Source: Hyphococcus sp. (GTDB taxonomy: Bacteria > Pseudomonadota > Alphaproteobacteria > Caulobacterales > Parvularculaceae). From it: DNA of 64,000 nucleotides. Of the stretch, positions 36,681 to 45,290 are shown piece after piece. The stretch covers positions 1 to 64,000 of the forward strand of contig JAJFGF010000054.1 in the NCBI GenBank assembly GCA_021776245.1. Reading direction: 5' to 3'. The translations under genes were made by a program, and so were the position numbers. Positions within the stretch are counted from its first letter, which is position 1. Each line of letters begins with the position of its first letter. The notes under the pieces are model-generated. The model worked only from the letters and a program-made list of their open reading frames with translations. It had not been told where the DNA came from and did not search any database.

Positions 36681-39263
36681 ATGAGCGACGACGTCGAAAC
36701 AGAGACGAAACCGAAGACTGGCAGGCGACCATTGACGCTTCGCCGTACCGAGACCGGTGCGGTCAAGCAGAGCTTTTCGCATGGGCGGTCGAAAACGGTT
36801 GTTGTTGAAACCAAGCGCCGGCGCGTTCTTGGCGCCAAAAAAGACACGCCCGCAAAGAATGAGAGCGCCACGGAAGCGCCTGAAAAGAAAATCGCGAAGA
36901 CGGTAAAAGCGCCGCCTCCAGCGCCTGTGGAAACCGATGAAGACAAAAAAGGCGCCGTTCTTCGAACCCTTTCTGACGACGAAAAACACGCCCGCGCCGA
37001 AGCGCTCGCCAAATCGCGCCGCGATAAAGATGCGCGCTCCAAACGGGAAAACGCTGAGCGGGCCGATCGTGAGGCGCGTGAAGCAGAAGAACGCGCCAAG
37101 CTGGAAGCTGAACGCAGCCGGCAAGCTGACGAAGAGGCAAAACGCCAGCGTGAAGCCGAAGAGCTAAAGCGCGCCGAAGAAGAGGCGCGGCTTGCATTGG
37201 AGTTGGAAGAGCGCGAACGCACCAACCGCAGCGCAGCGAAAACGCGCCCTGCGGCCGAAGCGGCGACGCCCGCCGCCGACCCGGATAATCCGCTTGCGCA
37301 ATTTGGCGGCCGGTTGAAAACAAAACGCAAAGGCGCCGCCGAAGAACGCACCTCAAAGGCGAAAGAATCGCCGCGTCGCCGTTCCGGCAAACTGACGATC
37401 GCCAACGCACTTGATGACGAAGAGCGGCAACGATCTTTGGCGTCAGTCAAACGGGCGCGCGAGCGCGAAAAGAACGCACGACAGCAGCGCGGCGACAGCC
37501 AGCGCATTGTCCGCGATGTGATTATTCCCGAAACGATCACTGTTCAGGAGCTTGCGGCGCGAATGTCCATGCGCGCCGTCGACCTTATCAAAGAGCTGAT
37601 GGCGCAGGATCAAATGGTTATGGCCGACGAAGTTCTGGACGCAGATACTGCGCAACTGATTGCTGAAGATCTCGGCCACTCGGTCAAGCGCGTTGCCGAA
37701 GCTGATGTTGAAGAAGGGCTCGGCGGGGAGCCGGACAATGAGGAAAACCTGACATCGCGTCCGCCGGTCGTAACGATCATGGGTCATGTTGACCATGGCA
37801 AGACCTCACTGCTTGATGCGATGCGCCAAACTGATGTCGTCGCCGGCGAGGCGGGCGGCATAACCCAGCATATCGGCGCCTATCAGGTCGACCTTGGCGA
37901 CGACAGAAAGATCACGTTCCTTGATACGCCTGGCCATGCCGCCTTTACCCAGATGCGCGCCCGCGGCGCCAGCGTTACAGATATCATTATTCTTGTAGTC
38001 GCCGCAGATGATTCCATCATGCCGCAGACGGAAGAAGCTATCAGTCATGCGAAAGCGGCAGGCGTACCGATCATTGTCGCGATCAATAAGATCGACAAGC
38101 CGGATGCTGACGCAAATAAAGTCCGAACTGATCTTCTGCAACATGAAATTCAGGTCGAAAGCCTAGGCGGCGAAGTACAGGACGTTGAGGTTTCGGCGCT
38201 CAAGAAAATTAATTTGGACGGACTGCAGGACGCTATTTTGCTGCAGGCTGAATTGCTCGATCTAAAAGCTGACCCGACCCGGGCGGCAGACGGCGCCGTT
38301 GTTGAAGCGCGCCTCGACAAGGGACGCGGCGCTGTTGCGACAATGTTGGTTCGGCGCGGCACCTTAAAACGCGGCGATATTCTTGTTGTCGGTTCCGAGT
38401 GGGGCAAAGTGCGCGCAATTACCGACCACAAAGGCAAGACTTTGCAGGAGGCGGGACCCGCTCTGCCGGTTGAAGTACTCGGTCTTAATGCGGCGCCGGA
38501 GCCGGGCGATAATTTTTATGTCGTCGATTCAGAGGCCCGCGCCAGAGAGATCGCGGAATTCCGCCAGCGTCAGCGCCGCGATAAAGACGCAACCAACTCG
38601 CCGGGCACTTCACTCGAACAGATGATGGCGCAGCTTCAGGACGCCGAGATCAAGGAATTGCCGATTGTCATCAAAGGCGATGTTCAAGGCTCGATTGAGG
38701 CGATTGTCGGGTCATTGGATAAACTGTCGACCGACGAAGTCCGCATCAAGGTGTTGCATACGGGCGTTGGCGGAATTTCCGAAAGCGACGTCGTTCTTGC
38801 GGGCGCATCCTCCGCGCCTGTGATCGGTTTCAATGTGCGCGCAAACAAGCAGGCCCGTGACGCAGCCGAACGCGATAAGGTTGAGATCCGCTATTACTCA
38901 GTGATTTACAACCTCATTGACGATCTTAAAGGCGTCCTCTCGGGCATGCTCGAACCGGAACTGCGTGAGACATTTCTCGGAAATGCCGAAATTCTCGAAG
39001 TCTTTTCGATTTCCAAACATGGCAAAGTTGCCGGTTGTCGCGTTACCGAGGGTCAGGTTCGGCGCGGCGCCAAAGTGCGCCTCATCCGCGACAGCGTTGT
39101 TATTCATGAAGGCGAGCTGTCACAGCTTAAGCGTTTCAAAGATGACGTTCAGGACGTGCCTTCGGGTCAGGAATGCGGCATGAGTTTCGCCAATTATGAT
39201 GATCTCAAAGCTGGCGACGTCATTGAGTGCTTCGCCGTTGAGAGTGTGACCAGGACGCTTTAG
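36681..39263 (+). CDS. infB: Translation initiation factor IF-2
   Basis: 860 residues. An N-terminal alphaproteobacterial segment ([20 protein letters not shown]) is followed by a highly charged Lys/Glu/Ala coiled region (~60-270) and the IF2_N domain ([20 protein letters not shown]). The GTPase starts at about residue 365 with [15 protein letters not shown], then [15 protein letters not shown] and NKIDKPDAD. The C-terminal fMet-tRNA-binding domains finish at RTL. The 129-base space from ylxR holds small hairpins but no clear terminator. Confidence 0.98.
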   Translation: MSDDVETETKPKTGRRPLTLRRTETGAVKQSFSHGRSKTVVVETKRRRVLGAKKDTPAKNESATEAPEKKIAKTVKAPPPAPVETDEDKKGAVLRTLSDDEKHARAEALAKSRRDKDARSKRENAERADREAREAEERAKLEAERSRQADEEAKRQREAEELKRAEEEARLALELEERERTNRSAAKTRPAAEAATPAADPDNPLAQFGGRLKTKRKGAAEERTSKAKESPRRRSGKLTIANALDDEERQRSLASVKRAREREKNARQQRGDSQRIVRDVIIPETITVQELAARMSMRAVDLIKELMAQDQMVMADEVLDADTAQLIAEDLGHSVKRVAEADVEEGLGGEPDNEENLTSRPPVVTIMGHVDHGKTSLLDAMRQTDVVAGEAGGITQHIGAYQVDLGDDRKITFLDTPGHAAFTQMRARGASVTDIIILVVAADDSIMPQTEEAISHAKAAGVPIIVAINKIDKPDADANKVRTDLLQHEIQVESLGGEVQDVEVSALKKINLDGLQDAILLQAELLDLKADPTRAADGAVVEARLDKGRGAVATMLVRRGTLKRGDILVVGSEWGKVRAITDHKGKTLQEAGPALPVEVLGLNAAPEPGDNFYVVDSEARAREIAEFRQRQRRDKDATNSPGTSLEQMMAQLQDAEIKELPIVIKGDVQGSIEAIVGSLDKLSTDEVRIKVLHTGVGGISESDVVLAGASSAPVIGFNVRANKQARDAAERDKVEIRYYSVIYNLIDDLKGVLSGMLEPELRETFLGNAEILEVFSISKHGKVAGCRVTEGQVRRGAKVRLIRDSVVIHEGELSQLKRFKDDVQDVPSGQECGMSFANYDDLKAGDVIECFAVESVTRTL

Positions 39264-39335
39264 CGCAGATGAAATGGCAATCAGTCATTCATTTGGCTGC
39301 GGCTCGCCCGGCCCAAACGTAAACTGCGCAATCAG

Positions 39336-40007
39336 ATGACGGCGATACTGCCCTTTAAAGTTTGCTGCATGCTCTCCGCCGACGAGGCGGATATGGCCAT
39401 TGCCGCCGGTGCGCTCGCTGTCGGCCTTGTTGGCGAAATGCCGAACGGGCCCGGCCCCATCGCCGATGACGCAATCAGAACGATTGCCGCCCATGTTTCA
39501 GCGCGTCATGGCGACAGGGTCTGGACAACCTTGTTGAGCAGCCGGACCGACGGCGACGCGATTGCGGATCACATCGCTAATACAGGCGTTAACAGTATTC
39601 AGATTGTAGACGACCCCGCGCCGGGCGCCTATGGCGTCATTCGCCGGGAACATCCGGAAATTCGGATACTCCAGGTCATTCACGTGGAAGACGAAAGCGC
39701 TATTGAGGCGGCGCGCCGCGCTGCTGAAGGCGCCGACATTATCTTGCTGGACTCAGGAAAACCAGGCGCATCTGAGCGCACGCTTGGCGGCACTGGAGAC
39801 GTCCATGACTGGTCGATCAGTAGAAAGATTGTTGAGGCAGTCGACAAACCGGTCTTCCTCGCGGGCGGACTTAATCCGGAAAACGTCAAAGATGCGATTC
39901 AAGCGGTGCGGCCCTATGGCGTCGACATTTGTTCCGGTCTGCGCGATAAATCGCGAGGTTATGCGCTCGATCAAGCAAAGCTCGGCGCTTTTACAGTGCA
40001 ATTATAA
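39336..40007 (+). CDS. Divergent TrpF-like (phosphoribosylanthranilate isomerase family) protein
   Basis: 223 residues with a TIM-barrel pattern like TrpF. Retained are the late catalytic Asp region (ADIILLDSGKPG), GGTGDVHDWSIS and the phosphate-binding GGLNPENVKDAIQAVRPYGVDICSG. Changed are the usual KICG active-site start, here FKVCCMLSADEADMAI, and the QLHG block, replaced by SIQIVDDPAPG. The final SGVExxPGxKD is replaced by a Lys/Arg segment. It may still isomerise phosphoribosylanthranilate or have moved to another sugar-phosphate substrate. No trp genes are nearby; it lies between infB and rbfA. Confidence 0.72.
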   Translation: MTAILPFKVCCMLSADEADMAIAAGALAVGLVGEMPNGPGPIADDAIRTIAAHVSARHGDRVWTTLLSSRTDGDAIADHIANTGVNSIQIVDDPAPGAYGVIRREHPEIRILQVIHVEDESAIEAARRAAEGADIILLDSGKPGASERTLGGTGDVHDWSISRKIVEAVDKPVFLAGGLNPENVKDAIQAVRPYGVDICSGLRDKSRGYALDQAKLGAFTVQL

Positions 40008-40019
40008 TGGGTGATTGCG

Positions 40020-40319
40020 ATGATACGCGGCGACGAAAAAATTCTCTGCAGAACGCCAGCGCCGGGTAAGGCGCCGACGCGCGTTCCAAAATGGAAATAT
40101 GACGCCGTGCGCGCCGCCATATTGAAGGTGCTGAAACGCGAGGGGGAAGTTTATTTCAGCGACCTGGCGGAGAAAGTCGGCGACCTCTTGAGCGCGCGGG
40201 ACCGCGCCGAACTTGGGTCCGTTGCCTGGCATGTGACAACCGTCAAGCTCCACATGGAAACGGAGGGCGAAATTCGCCGCCTGCCGGGACAGGGCCGTCA
40301 ACGCCTTGCCGTGAAGTGA
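40020..40319 (+). CDS. Small DUF6958-like winged-helix protein
   Basis: About 99 residues from ATG 40020 (GTG 40011 is the alternative). Pattern: PAPGKAPTRVPKWKYDAVRAA, ILKVLKREGEVYFSDLAEKVG, AELGSVAWHVTTVKLHMETEG and EIRRLPGQGRQRL. This resembles the small family DUF6958, whose members look like winged-helix domains. Function unknown. Starts 12 bases after the TrpF-like gene, likely co-transcribed with it and rbfA. Confidence 0.65.
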   Translation: MIRGDEKILCRTPAPGKAPTRVPKWKYDAVRAAILKVLKREGEVYFSDLAEKVGDLLSARDRAELGSVAWHVTTVKLHMETEGEIRRLPGQGRQRLAVK

Positions 40320-40365
40320 CCGGGGCGGGGTTTCAATTGCCGCCAGCGACGCATAAATTATAGCC

Positions 40366-40761
40366 ATGGCAAAACGATTTTCATCTTCGAAAGGCCCGTC
40401 CCAGCGCCAGCTTCGCGCTGGCGAAGTGATCCGCCACGCGCTGGTTGAAATCATCCAGCGCGAGACCTGGCGCGAGCCTGCGCTTCAGGGAGTCTCTGTA
40501 ACGGTCAGCGAAGTGCGCGTTTCTCCCGACCTAAAGAACGCTACCGCTTATGCCTCTCCCCTGGGGGGCGGCGATGAAATCGAAGTGGTCAGTGCGCTCA
40601 ACAAAGTTGCGCCCTATTTGCGCAAATTGCTGGGCGGCAAAATCGACCTGAAATACACGCCTGCCCTGTCATTTCGCAGCGATGACACCTTTGCCGAGGC
40701 GCAAAAAATCGATGCTCTGCTGGCGCGTCCTGACGTCGCCAGAGATCTCGGAAATGATTAA
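40366..40761 (+). CDS. rbfA: Ribosome-binding factor A
   Basis: 131-residue KH-like protein: LRAGEVIRHALVEIIQRETW, VSVTVSEVRVSPDLKNATAY, LNKVAPYLRKLLGGKIDLKY and the C-terminal PALSFRSDDTFAEAQKIDAL. Binds 16S rRNA helix 1 during late 30S assembly, together with RimP and the other assembly factors in this operon. In most Alphaproteobacteria it follows infB directly and precedes truB. Confidence 0.95.
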   Translation: MAKRFSSSKGPSQRQLRAGEVIRHALVEIIQRETWREPALQGVSVTVSEVRVSPDLKNATAYASPLGGGDEIEVVSALNKVAPYLRKLLGGKIDLKYTPALSFRSDDTFAEAQKIDALLARPDVARDLGND

Positions 40762-40892
40762 CGTCTGATCCGCTGGGGAAAAAGCCGGGTGTTACAGCCT
40801 GTTACGGCCTGTGATGCATTTCTTTAGGAAATTATACTAAGCCTTGAGCGCGGCGCGGCCAAAATGTTGAGCGCCGCATTTAGGTCGGCTCA

Positions 40893-41999
40893 ATGAAATC
40901 GGTTCTTCGGCATGCCACATTCCAAGGCCCGCTTGCGATGATGCGCAGCGGCGTATCTGATATCTGGCGTCAGGCTTTCGCCGTTGCCGGGCGGTACCAG
41001 CCGTTCGACGCGGGCGCAGGAAAAATCGTTGATTGCGGCGATGTCTATTTTAGCGGGGACATTCCGGTCCGGGCGGGTGACGTCAATATGCAGACGTGTC
41101 TTTGCTTTGCCTCGCCGCCGCCATTGTTCGAAGAGGTTGAAGATCTCGTCGTAACCCCGGAGGGCGCCGGCTGGAAAGGCGGCATGCTCTATGAGAAATA
41201 TTCGGCGTCAAAACCAGGGCTTCGGGCATTGTGGCGCCGCCCAAAGCCACAACAGACAATTCCTGAGGCTTATTTTGTCCAGTCGGAACACACAGATACG
41301 TTCGGTGACTGGATGTCTGAATATCTCGCGCCCTTAGCGCGTATCGGCGACATTTCGGCGCCGGTGTTGTTGCCCAGGTCGCTGGCGGCGCGGCCTTATG
41401 TTGGTCGAGACTCGGCGCGGCTCGGCGTGCGCTTTACGTCCGTTGAGGCGCCGGTTCGAATTGAAAAAGCCAAAGTTGTTCGCCAATCAAAAGTCATTCG
41501 CTATTGGACCGCGCCGGACGCCGTTGCACTTCGAGATTTCCTGAGCATAAAATCAATCGAACCAAAACCCGGGTCCATTGTTTATCTTTCGCGCCGTGGC
41601 GAATCTTCTGAGGTCGCGGTGCGATCACACCCCAATCTCGTGTTGGAAGACGTTGTGCGCGAACGCGGCGGTCTGGTATTGCGCACCGCTGAGGCCAGTC
41701 TTGATGACTATCTGGCCGCCGCCAATTCAGCCGAAACGGTGATATTCGATCACGGCTCCGCCGGGTACAATATGATCTACTGGCGCCCCAAGCGCGTCAT
41801 CGAAATCGTCAGCGACGCATGGTGGATGAATGCGTTTCTTTTTTTCGCCGATGCGATAGGCAATGAAGATTACAGGATTATCCGGTCTGACATGGGCAAC
41901 AAGGCGCGGGTCGCCGCGAAATTATCTGAAGCGCTGGCGGCGCCTCTTCTCGCTACGCGTAAAACAGCGCTGCATCTTGACCAGGCGACCCTGACCTGA
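40893..41999 (+). CDS. GT61/DUF563-like glycosyltransferase
   Basis: 368 residues with the C-terminal pattern of family GT61: GSIVYLSRRGESSEVAVRSH, NLVLEDVVRERGGLVLRTAE, then DDYLAAANSAETVIFDHGSAG and the ending PKRVIEIVSDAWWMNAFLF. An N-terminal segment without clear homology precedes this. GT61 enzymes build glycans on proteins or polysaccharides; donor and acceptor are unknown. It sits alone between rbfA and truB, where no such gene is usual, suggesting later insertion. A direct repeat (GTTACAGCCT / GTTACGGCCT) lies 100 bases upstream near 40792. Confidence 0.72.
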   Translation: MKSVLRHATFQGPLAMMRSGVSDIWRQAFAVAGRYQPFDAGAGKIVDCGDVYFSGDIPVRAGDVNMQTCLCFASPPPLFEEVEDLVVTPEGAGWKGGMLYEKYSASKPGLRALWRRPKPQQTIPEAYFVQSEHTDTFGDWMSEYLAPLARIGDISAPVLLPRSLAARPYVGRDSARLGVRFTSVEAPVRIEKAKVVRQSKVIRYWTAPDAVALRDFLSIKSIEPKPGSIVYLSRRGESSEVAVRSHPNLVLEDVVRERGGLVLRTAEASLDDYLAAANSAETVIFDHGSAGYNMIYWRPKRVIEIVSDAWWMNAFLFFADAIGNEDYRIIRSDMGNKARVAAKLSEALAAPLLATRKTALHLDQATLT

Positions 42000-42075
42000 T
42001 TGAAGAACGCGGCCTGGGCGTTGTCCGATCCGGCGTTCATTGGCGATTTATTAACGGCAAAATTTTGAGGGCCCA

Positions 42076-43008
42076 ATGGGCAGACAACGCAAGAAGGGGC
42101 GGCCGGTATCCGGATGGCTGATTCTCGATAAATCATATGATCTCGGCTCGACTGAAGCCGTATCGAAGGCCAAATGGCTGTTCCATGCTCAAAAAGCCGG
42201 ACATGCGGGAACGCTCGACCCGCTGGCGACGGGCGTTTTGCCAATTGCCTTTGGCGAGGCGACCAAAACCGTCCCCTACATCATGGATGCAGAAAAGCGT
42301 TATCGTTTTACCGCCCAATGGGGCGCCGCGACGGCGACCGATGACGCTGAAGGTGAAATCATTGCCAGATCAGACAGGCGCCCTTCGGCGAAAGATATTG
42401 AGGATGTGCTCGACCAGTTTGTCGGTGAGATAGACCAGATCCCGCCGCAATTTTCGGCGGTCAAAATCGGCGGCGAGCGCGCCTATGACCTTGCGCGCGA
42501 CGGTGAGGACGTAAAACTTGAGCCGCGCAAAATATCTGTACACGAATTGAAGATTATCGATACGCCGTCAGCGGATGAAACTATGTTTGAGGCGGTGACC
42601 GGCAAGGGCGCCTATGTGCGCGCACTGGTGCGCGATATGGCGCGCGTCCTTGGAACCGAGGGGCATGTGACGCGCCTGCGCCGTCTTGCGGTCGGCCCGT
42701 TTCGCGCCGAAGACGGCGTTACCATTGAGGCGCTTGAAGCCCTGACCCTGATTGAGGATCGCGATGCGGCGCTGACGCCTATCGCGGCAGCGCTCGCCCA
42801 TATGCCGCAAGCGTCGGTTGACGGCCCCCAGGCCGACAAGCTGCGCCGCGGCCAGGCGGCGATTATTGCCCCGCCTGCAGCAAAGGGCCTACGCGGCGAG
42901 ACGGCGGGCGTCATCCCGGCAGTTCTTGCGGTGCTCTATGACGAGCCGGTGGCGATCTGTGAGCTTGACGGGTTGAAGCTGAAACCAGCGCGGGTGTTTA
43001 ATTTCTGA
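42076..43008 (+). CDS. truB: tRNA pseudouridine-55 synthase
   Basis: 310 residues. The catalytic Asp lies in HAGTLDPLATGVLPIAFGEA, followed by KRYRFTAQWGAATATDDAEG, PPQFSAVKIGGERAYDLAR and YVRALVRDMARVLGT. Makes pseudouridine 55 in the T-loop of tRNAs. It opens GRQRKKGRPVSGWLILDKSY. In the usual place before rpsO, but an antisense gene now lies between. Confidence 0.97.
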   Translation: MGRQRKKGRPVSGWLILDKSYDLGSTEAVSKAKWLFHAQKAGHAGTLDPLATGVLPIAFGEATKTVPYIMDAEKRYRFTAQWGAATATDDAEGEIIARSDRRPSAKDIEDVLDQFVGEIDQIPPQFSAVKIGGERAYDLARDGEDVKLEPRKISVHELKIIDTPSADETMFEAVTGKGAYVRALVRDMARVLGTEGHVTRLRRLAVGPFRAEDGVTIEALEALTLIEDRDAALTPIAAALAHMPQASVDGPQADKLRRGQAAIIAPPAAKGLRGETAGVIPAVLAVLYDEPVAICELDGLKLKPARVFNF

Positions 43009-43015
43009 ACGCCGA

Positions 43016-43876
43016 CTAACGCGCGACCCGCCACGCAGTCACGGTACCGGGCCGCCAATTGGGAACGATCACTGTGTCGCCGAAAACGCTGAGATCATTT
43101 TGCAGGATTTCCTGTTCGCGCGTATCCAGGAGCTTCGTTACTTCCCCTTTCGGCGAGACAGAAAAAATATCGCCGCGCCATGCGGAAACGAGCCAGCCGC
43201 CGCCGCCAACGATGCCGATGCCATCGGCGTCAATCATGCCGTCAGCGATCATTGTGAGCTCTTTTGTGCTGCTCGCTTCATAAAGCGAGCCGGTATCCAT
43301 TGTTGAAATCAAGAGTTTTTCGTCACTGCCGAGGAGGCCGTTCACGCCGCCCAGTTTCTCATCTGCAAGCCAAACATTTACGCTGTCGCCGTCAATGCGG
43401 AAAATACGCGCAGTAGCGGAATCCGAAACATAGACAGAGCCCTGCCAATTCGTCGCGTCATTCAGGAATTTGGCGCCGTCGATAACAATCTCGCCTCGCG
43501 ATTCACCCGTTATTGCATCATATCTCCGGACGGTATCGATGTCCGCGACATAGAGCGCTCCGTTGAGCACCGCCATGCCTTTCGGCGCATCCAATCCTTC
43601 GGCAAAACGGGTTTCAACGATCTCGCCGTCTTCGGAGAGGATCGATATCCAGCCTTCGCCGTCCTTTGCATCGCCTTCCCCGGCCACATTGGAGATAAAA
43701 TAACCGCCGCCAGGCGCCGCTGCGACGCCTTCCGGCGCCGAAAAGCCGGTTGCGATCCAAAGCGGCGCCAGGGTCATGGCTGCTGACGATGCAGCATCCT
43801 GCGGCGCGTGGTTCGCCGGTTCTTCGCCGGAACAGGCTGCGGCCAGGAAAACCAGGACAATCGGGAAAAAACGCAT
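43016..43876 (-). CDS. SMP-30-like beta-propeller lipoprotein
   Basis: 286 residues from ATG 43876 (GAGGTC upstream; a longer in-frame ATG is at 43888). Lipoprotein signal FFPIVLVFLAAAC with Cys15. The mature part has repeated propeller blades such as SAPEGVAAAPGGGYFISNVA, APKGMAVLNGALYVADID and GVNGLLGSDEKLLISTMD, similar to SMP-30/gluconolactonase or NHL proteins. Function unknown. On the strand opposite to the truB-rpsO genes and meeting the truB end within 8 bases. Confidence 0.78.
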   Translation of the reverse strand: MRFFPIVLVFLAAACSGEEPANHAPQDAASSAAMTLAPLWIATGFSAPEGVAAAPGGGYFISNVAGEGDAKDGEGWISILSEDGEIVETRFAEGLDAPKGMAVLNGALYVADIDTVRRYDAITGESRGEIVIDGAKFLNDATNWQGSVYVSDSATARIFRIDGDSVNVWLADEKLGGVNGLLGSDEKLLISTMDTGSLYEASSTKELTMIADGMIDADGIGIVGGGGWLVSAWRGDIFSVSPKGEVTKLLDTREQEILQNDLSVFGDTVIVPNWRPGTVTAWRVAR

Positions 43877-44070
43877 TTGAGACCTCATCTTGAGATAATT
43901 GACGCCAGCCCGCCCATCGCATCGGGCGGCTTATATTTGAGGCATTGTAGCGGGCTTGTCCGCCCTTGCCATCTGCCTTCTTTTCCCCCATAAGGCGCGC
44001 CAATTCCCGACCCTGCTGGACGGCGTCCCGGCGGGGCCGAAATATTAGCGGCGCCGCGGAGTAGTGAATA

Positions 44071-44340
44071 ATGTCGATTACGGCTGGCCGTAAGGCTGAA
44101 CTTATCAAAAAATTTGCGCAAAAAGACGGCGATACGGGCTCGCCGGAGGTTCAGGTCGCGATCCTGTCGGAGCGCATCACCAATCTCACCGAGCACTTTA
44201 AAGATCACAAGAAAGACAATCATTCGCGCCGCGGGCTCCTCAAGATGGTGTCTCAGCGCCGCCGCCTGCTTGACTATGTCAAAGGCAATGACCAAGGGCG
44301 CTACCAAAAGCTGATTCAAGAACTCGGCTTGCGCCGCTAG
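44071..44340 (+). CDS. rpsO: 30S ribosomal protein S15
   Basis: 89 residues, the normal length. Reads [59 protein letters not shown] and ends at GLRR. Binds 16S rRNA early in 30S assembly and can repress its own synthesis in other bacteria. A ~190-base region separates it from the divergent lipoprotein start, and is its likely promoter and leader. Confidence 0.98.
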   Translation: MSITAGRKAELIKKFAQKDGDTGSPEVQVAILSERITNLTEHFKDHKKDNHSRRGLLKMVSQRRRLLDYVKGNDQGRYQKLIQELGLRR

Positions 44341-44398
44341 ACGCGCGTTGCGCGCAATTCCGCCTTGCCGCCGGGCAGGGCGGGGAACGGATCGAAAA

Positions 44399-45160
44399 AT
44401 GAAATTTTCTGGAACATCCGCGATCGTTACAGGCGGCGCGTCCGGGCTGGGCGCGGCGACCGCTGAAGCGCTTGTCGCCGAAGGCGTTAAAGTCGCGCTT
44501 TGGGATATGAACGCTGAAAAAGGCGAGGCGCTCGCGCAAAAACTCGGCGGCGTATTTTGCTCGGTTGATGTTGGCGACGAGGTAAGCGTTCAAAAAGCGC
44601 TTGAGACCACTGTCGCGGCTCACGGGACGCCATCGATTCTGGTCAATTGCGCCGGCATCGCCATCGGTGAAAAAACCGTCGGCAAAAACGGCCCCCACCG
44701 GCTTGAGAGCTTCAAGAACGTTCTCGACGTTAATTTGGCGGGCACGTTCAATTGCATCCGCCTTGTTTCGGTGGAAATGGAAAAAAATGACGGGCAGGCG
44801 GATGGTGAACGCGGGGTTATTATCAACACCGCGTCGGTCGCCGCTTATGAAGGTCAGATAGGACAGGCCGCTTATGCGGCCTCAAAAGGCGGCGTTGTTG
44901 CGATGACCCTGCCGATCGCCCGCGACCTGATGAATGCGGGCATTCGGGTTAACACGATCGCGCCCGGCATTTTCTGGACCCCGATGATGGCGGGAATGGA
45001 TCAGAAAGTTCAGGACGCGCTGGCCGCCATGGTCCCGTTCCCAAAACGCCTGGGGCGGCCCGAAGAATATGCATCGCTGGCATTGGAGATATGCCGCAAC
45101 ACCATGATTAACGGCGCTGTCATCAGACTTGACGGCGCCATTCGCATGCAGCCGAAATAG
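44399..45160 (+). CDS. SDR, type II 3-hydroxyacyl-CoA dehydrogenase-like (HSD17B10 type)
   Basis: 253 residues from ATG 44399. Nucleotide site VTGGASGLGAATAEALVAEG, INTASVAAYEGQIGQAAYAA with the catalytic Tyr of AYAASKGG, and the late block GIRVNTIAPGIFWTPM followed by PFPKRLGRPEEYASLALEI. These are typical of the 3-hydroxyacyl-CoA dehydrogenase group. Likely acts in beta-oxidation or branched-chain amino acid breakdown. It separates rpsO from pnp; its end is followed by a hairpin. Confidence 0.88.
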   Translation: MKFSGTSAIVTGGASGLGAATAEALVAEGVKVALWDMNAEKGEALAQKLGGVFCSVDVGDEVSVQKALETTVAAHGTPSILVNCAGIAIGEKTVGKNGPHRLESFKNVLDVNLAGTFNCIRLVSVEMEKNDGQADGERGVIINTASVAAYEGQIGQAAYAASKGGVVAMTLPIARDLMNAGIRVNTIAPGIFWTPMMAGMDQKVQDALAAMVPFPKRLGRPEEYASLALEICRNTMINGAVIRLDGAIRMQPK

Positions 45161-45172
45161 GTAAGCGCCGTC

Positions 45173-45196
45173 AGCCCGTCCTCCAGGGCGGGCTTT
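45173..45196 (+). terminator. Hairpin before pnp, weak terminator or processing site
   Basis: Stem AGCCCGTCC (45173-45181) with GGGCGGGCT (45186-45194), one G-T pair, loop TCCA, then TT. It may weakly end SDR transcription, or form a leader hairpin of pnp of the kind that in E. coli is cut by RNase III during PNPase autocontrol. Confidence 0.5.
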
Positions 45197-45290
45197 AATG
45201 CAAAAAGGCGGCATTTTCCTCCCCGGCTACATATCCAAGGGCGCCGAACGATCCGCGTACGGCGCAACACGCAAGAAGAGAAGAGAAAAA

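Noticed and set aside
36455-37540. 361-codon open frame on the minus strand, Ser/Arg/Ala-rich
   Set aside because: It is the mirror of the Lys/Glu/Ala-rich charged region of infB; low-complexity composition, no start context and full overlap with a certain gene.
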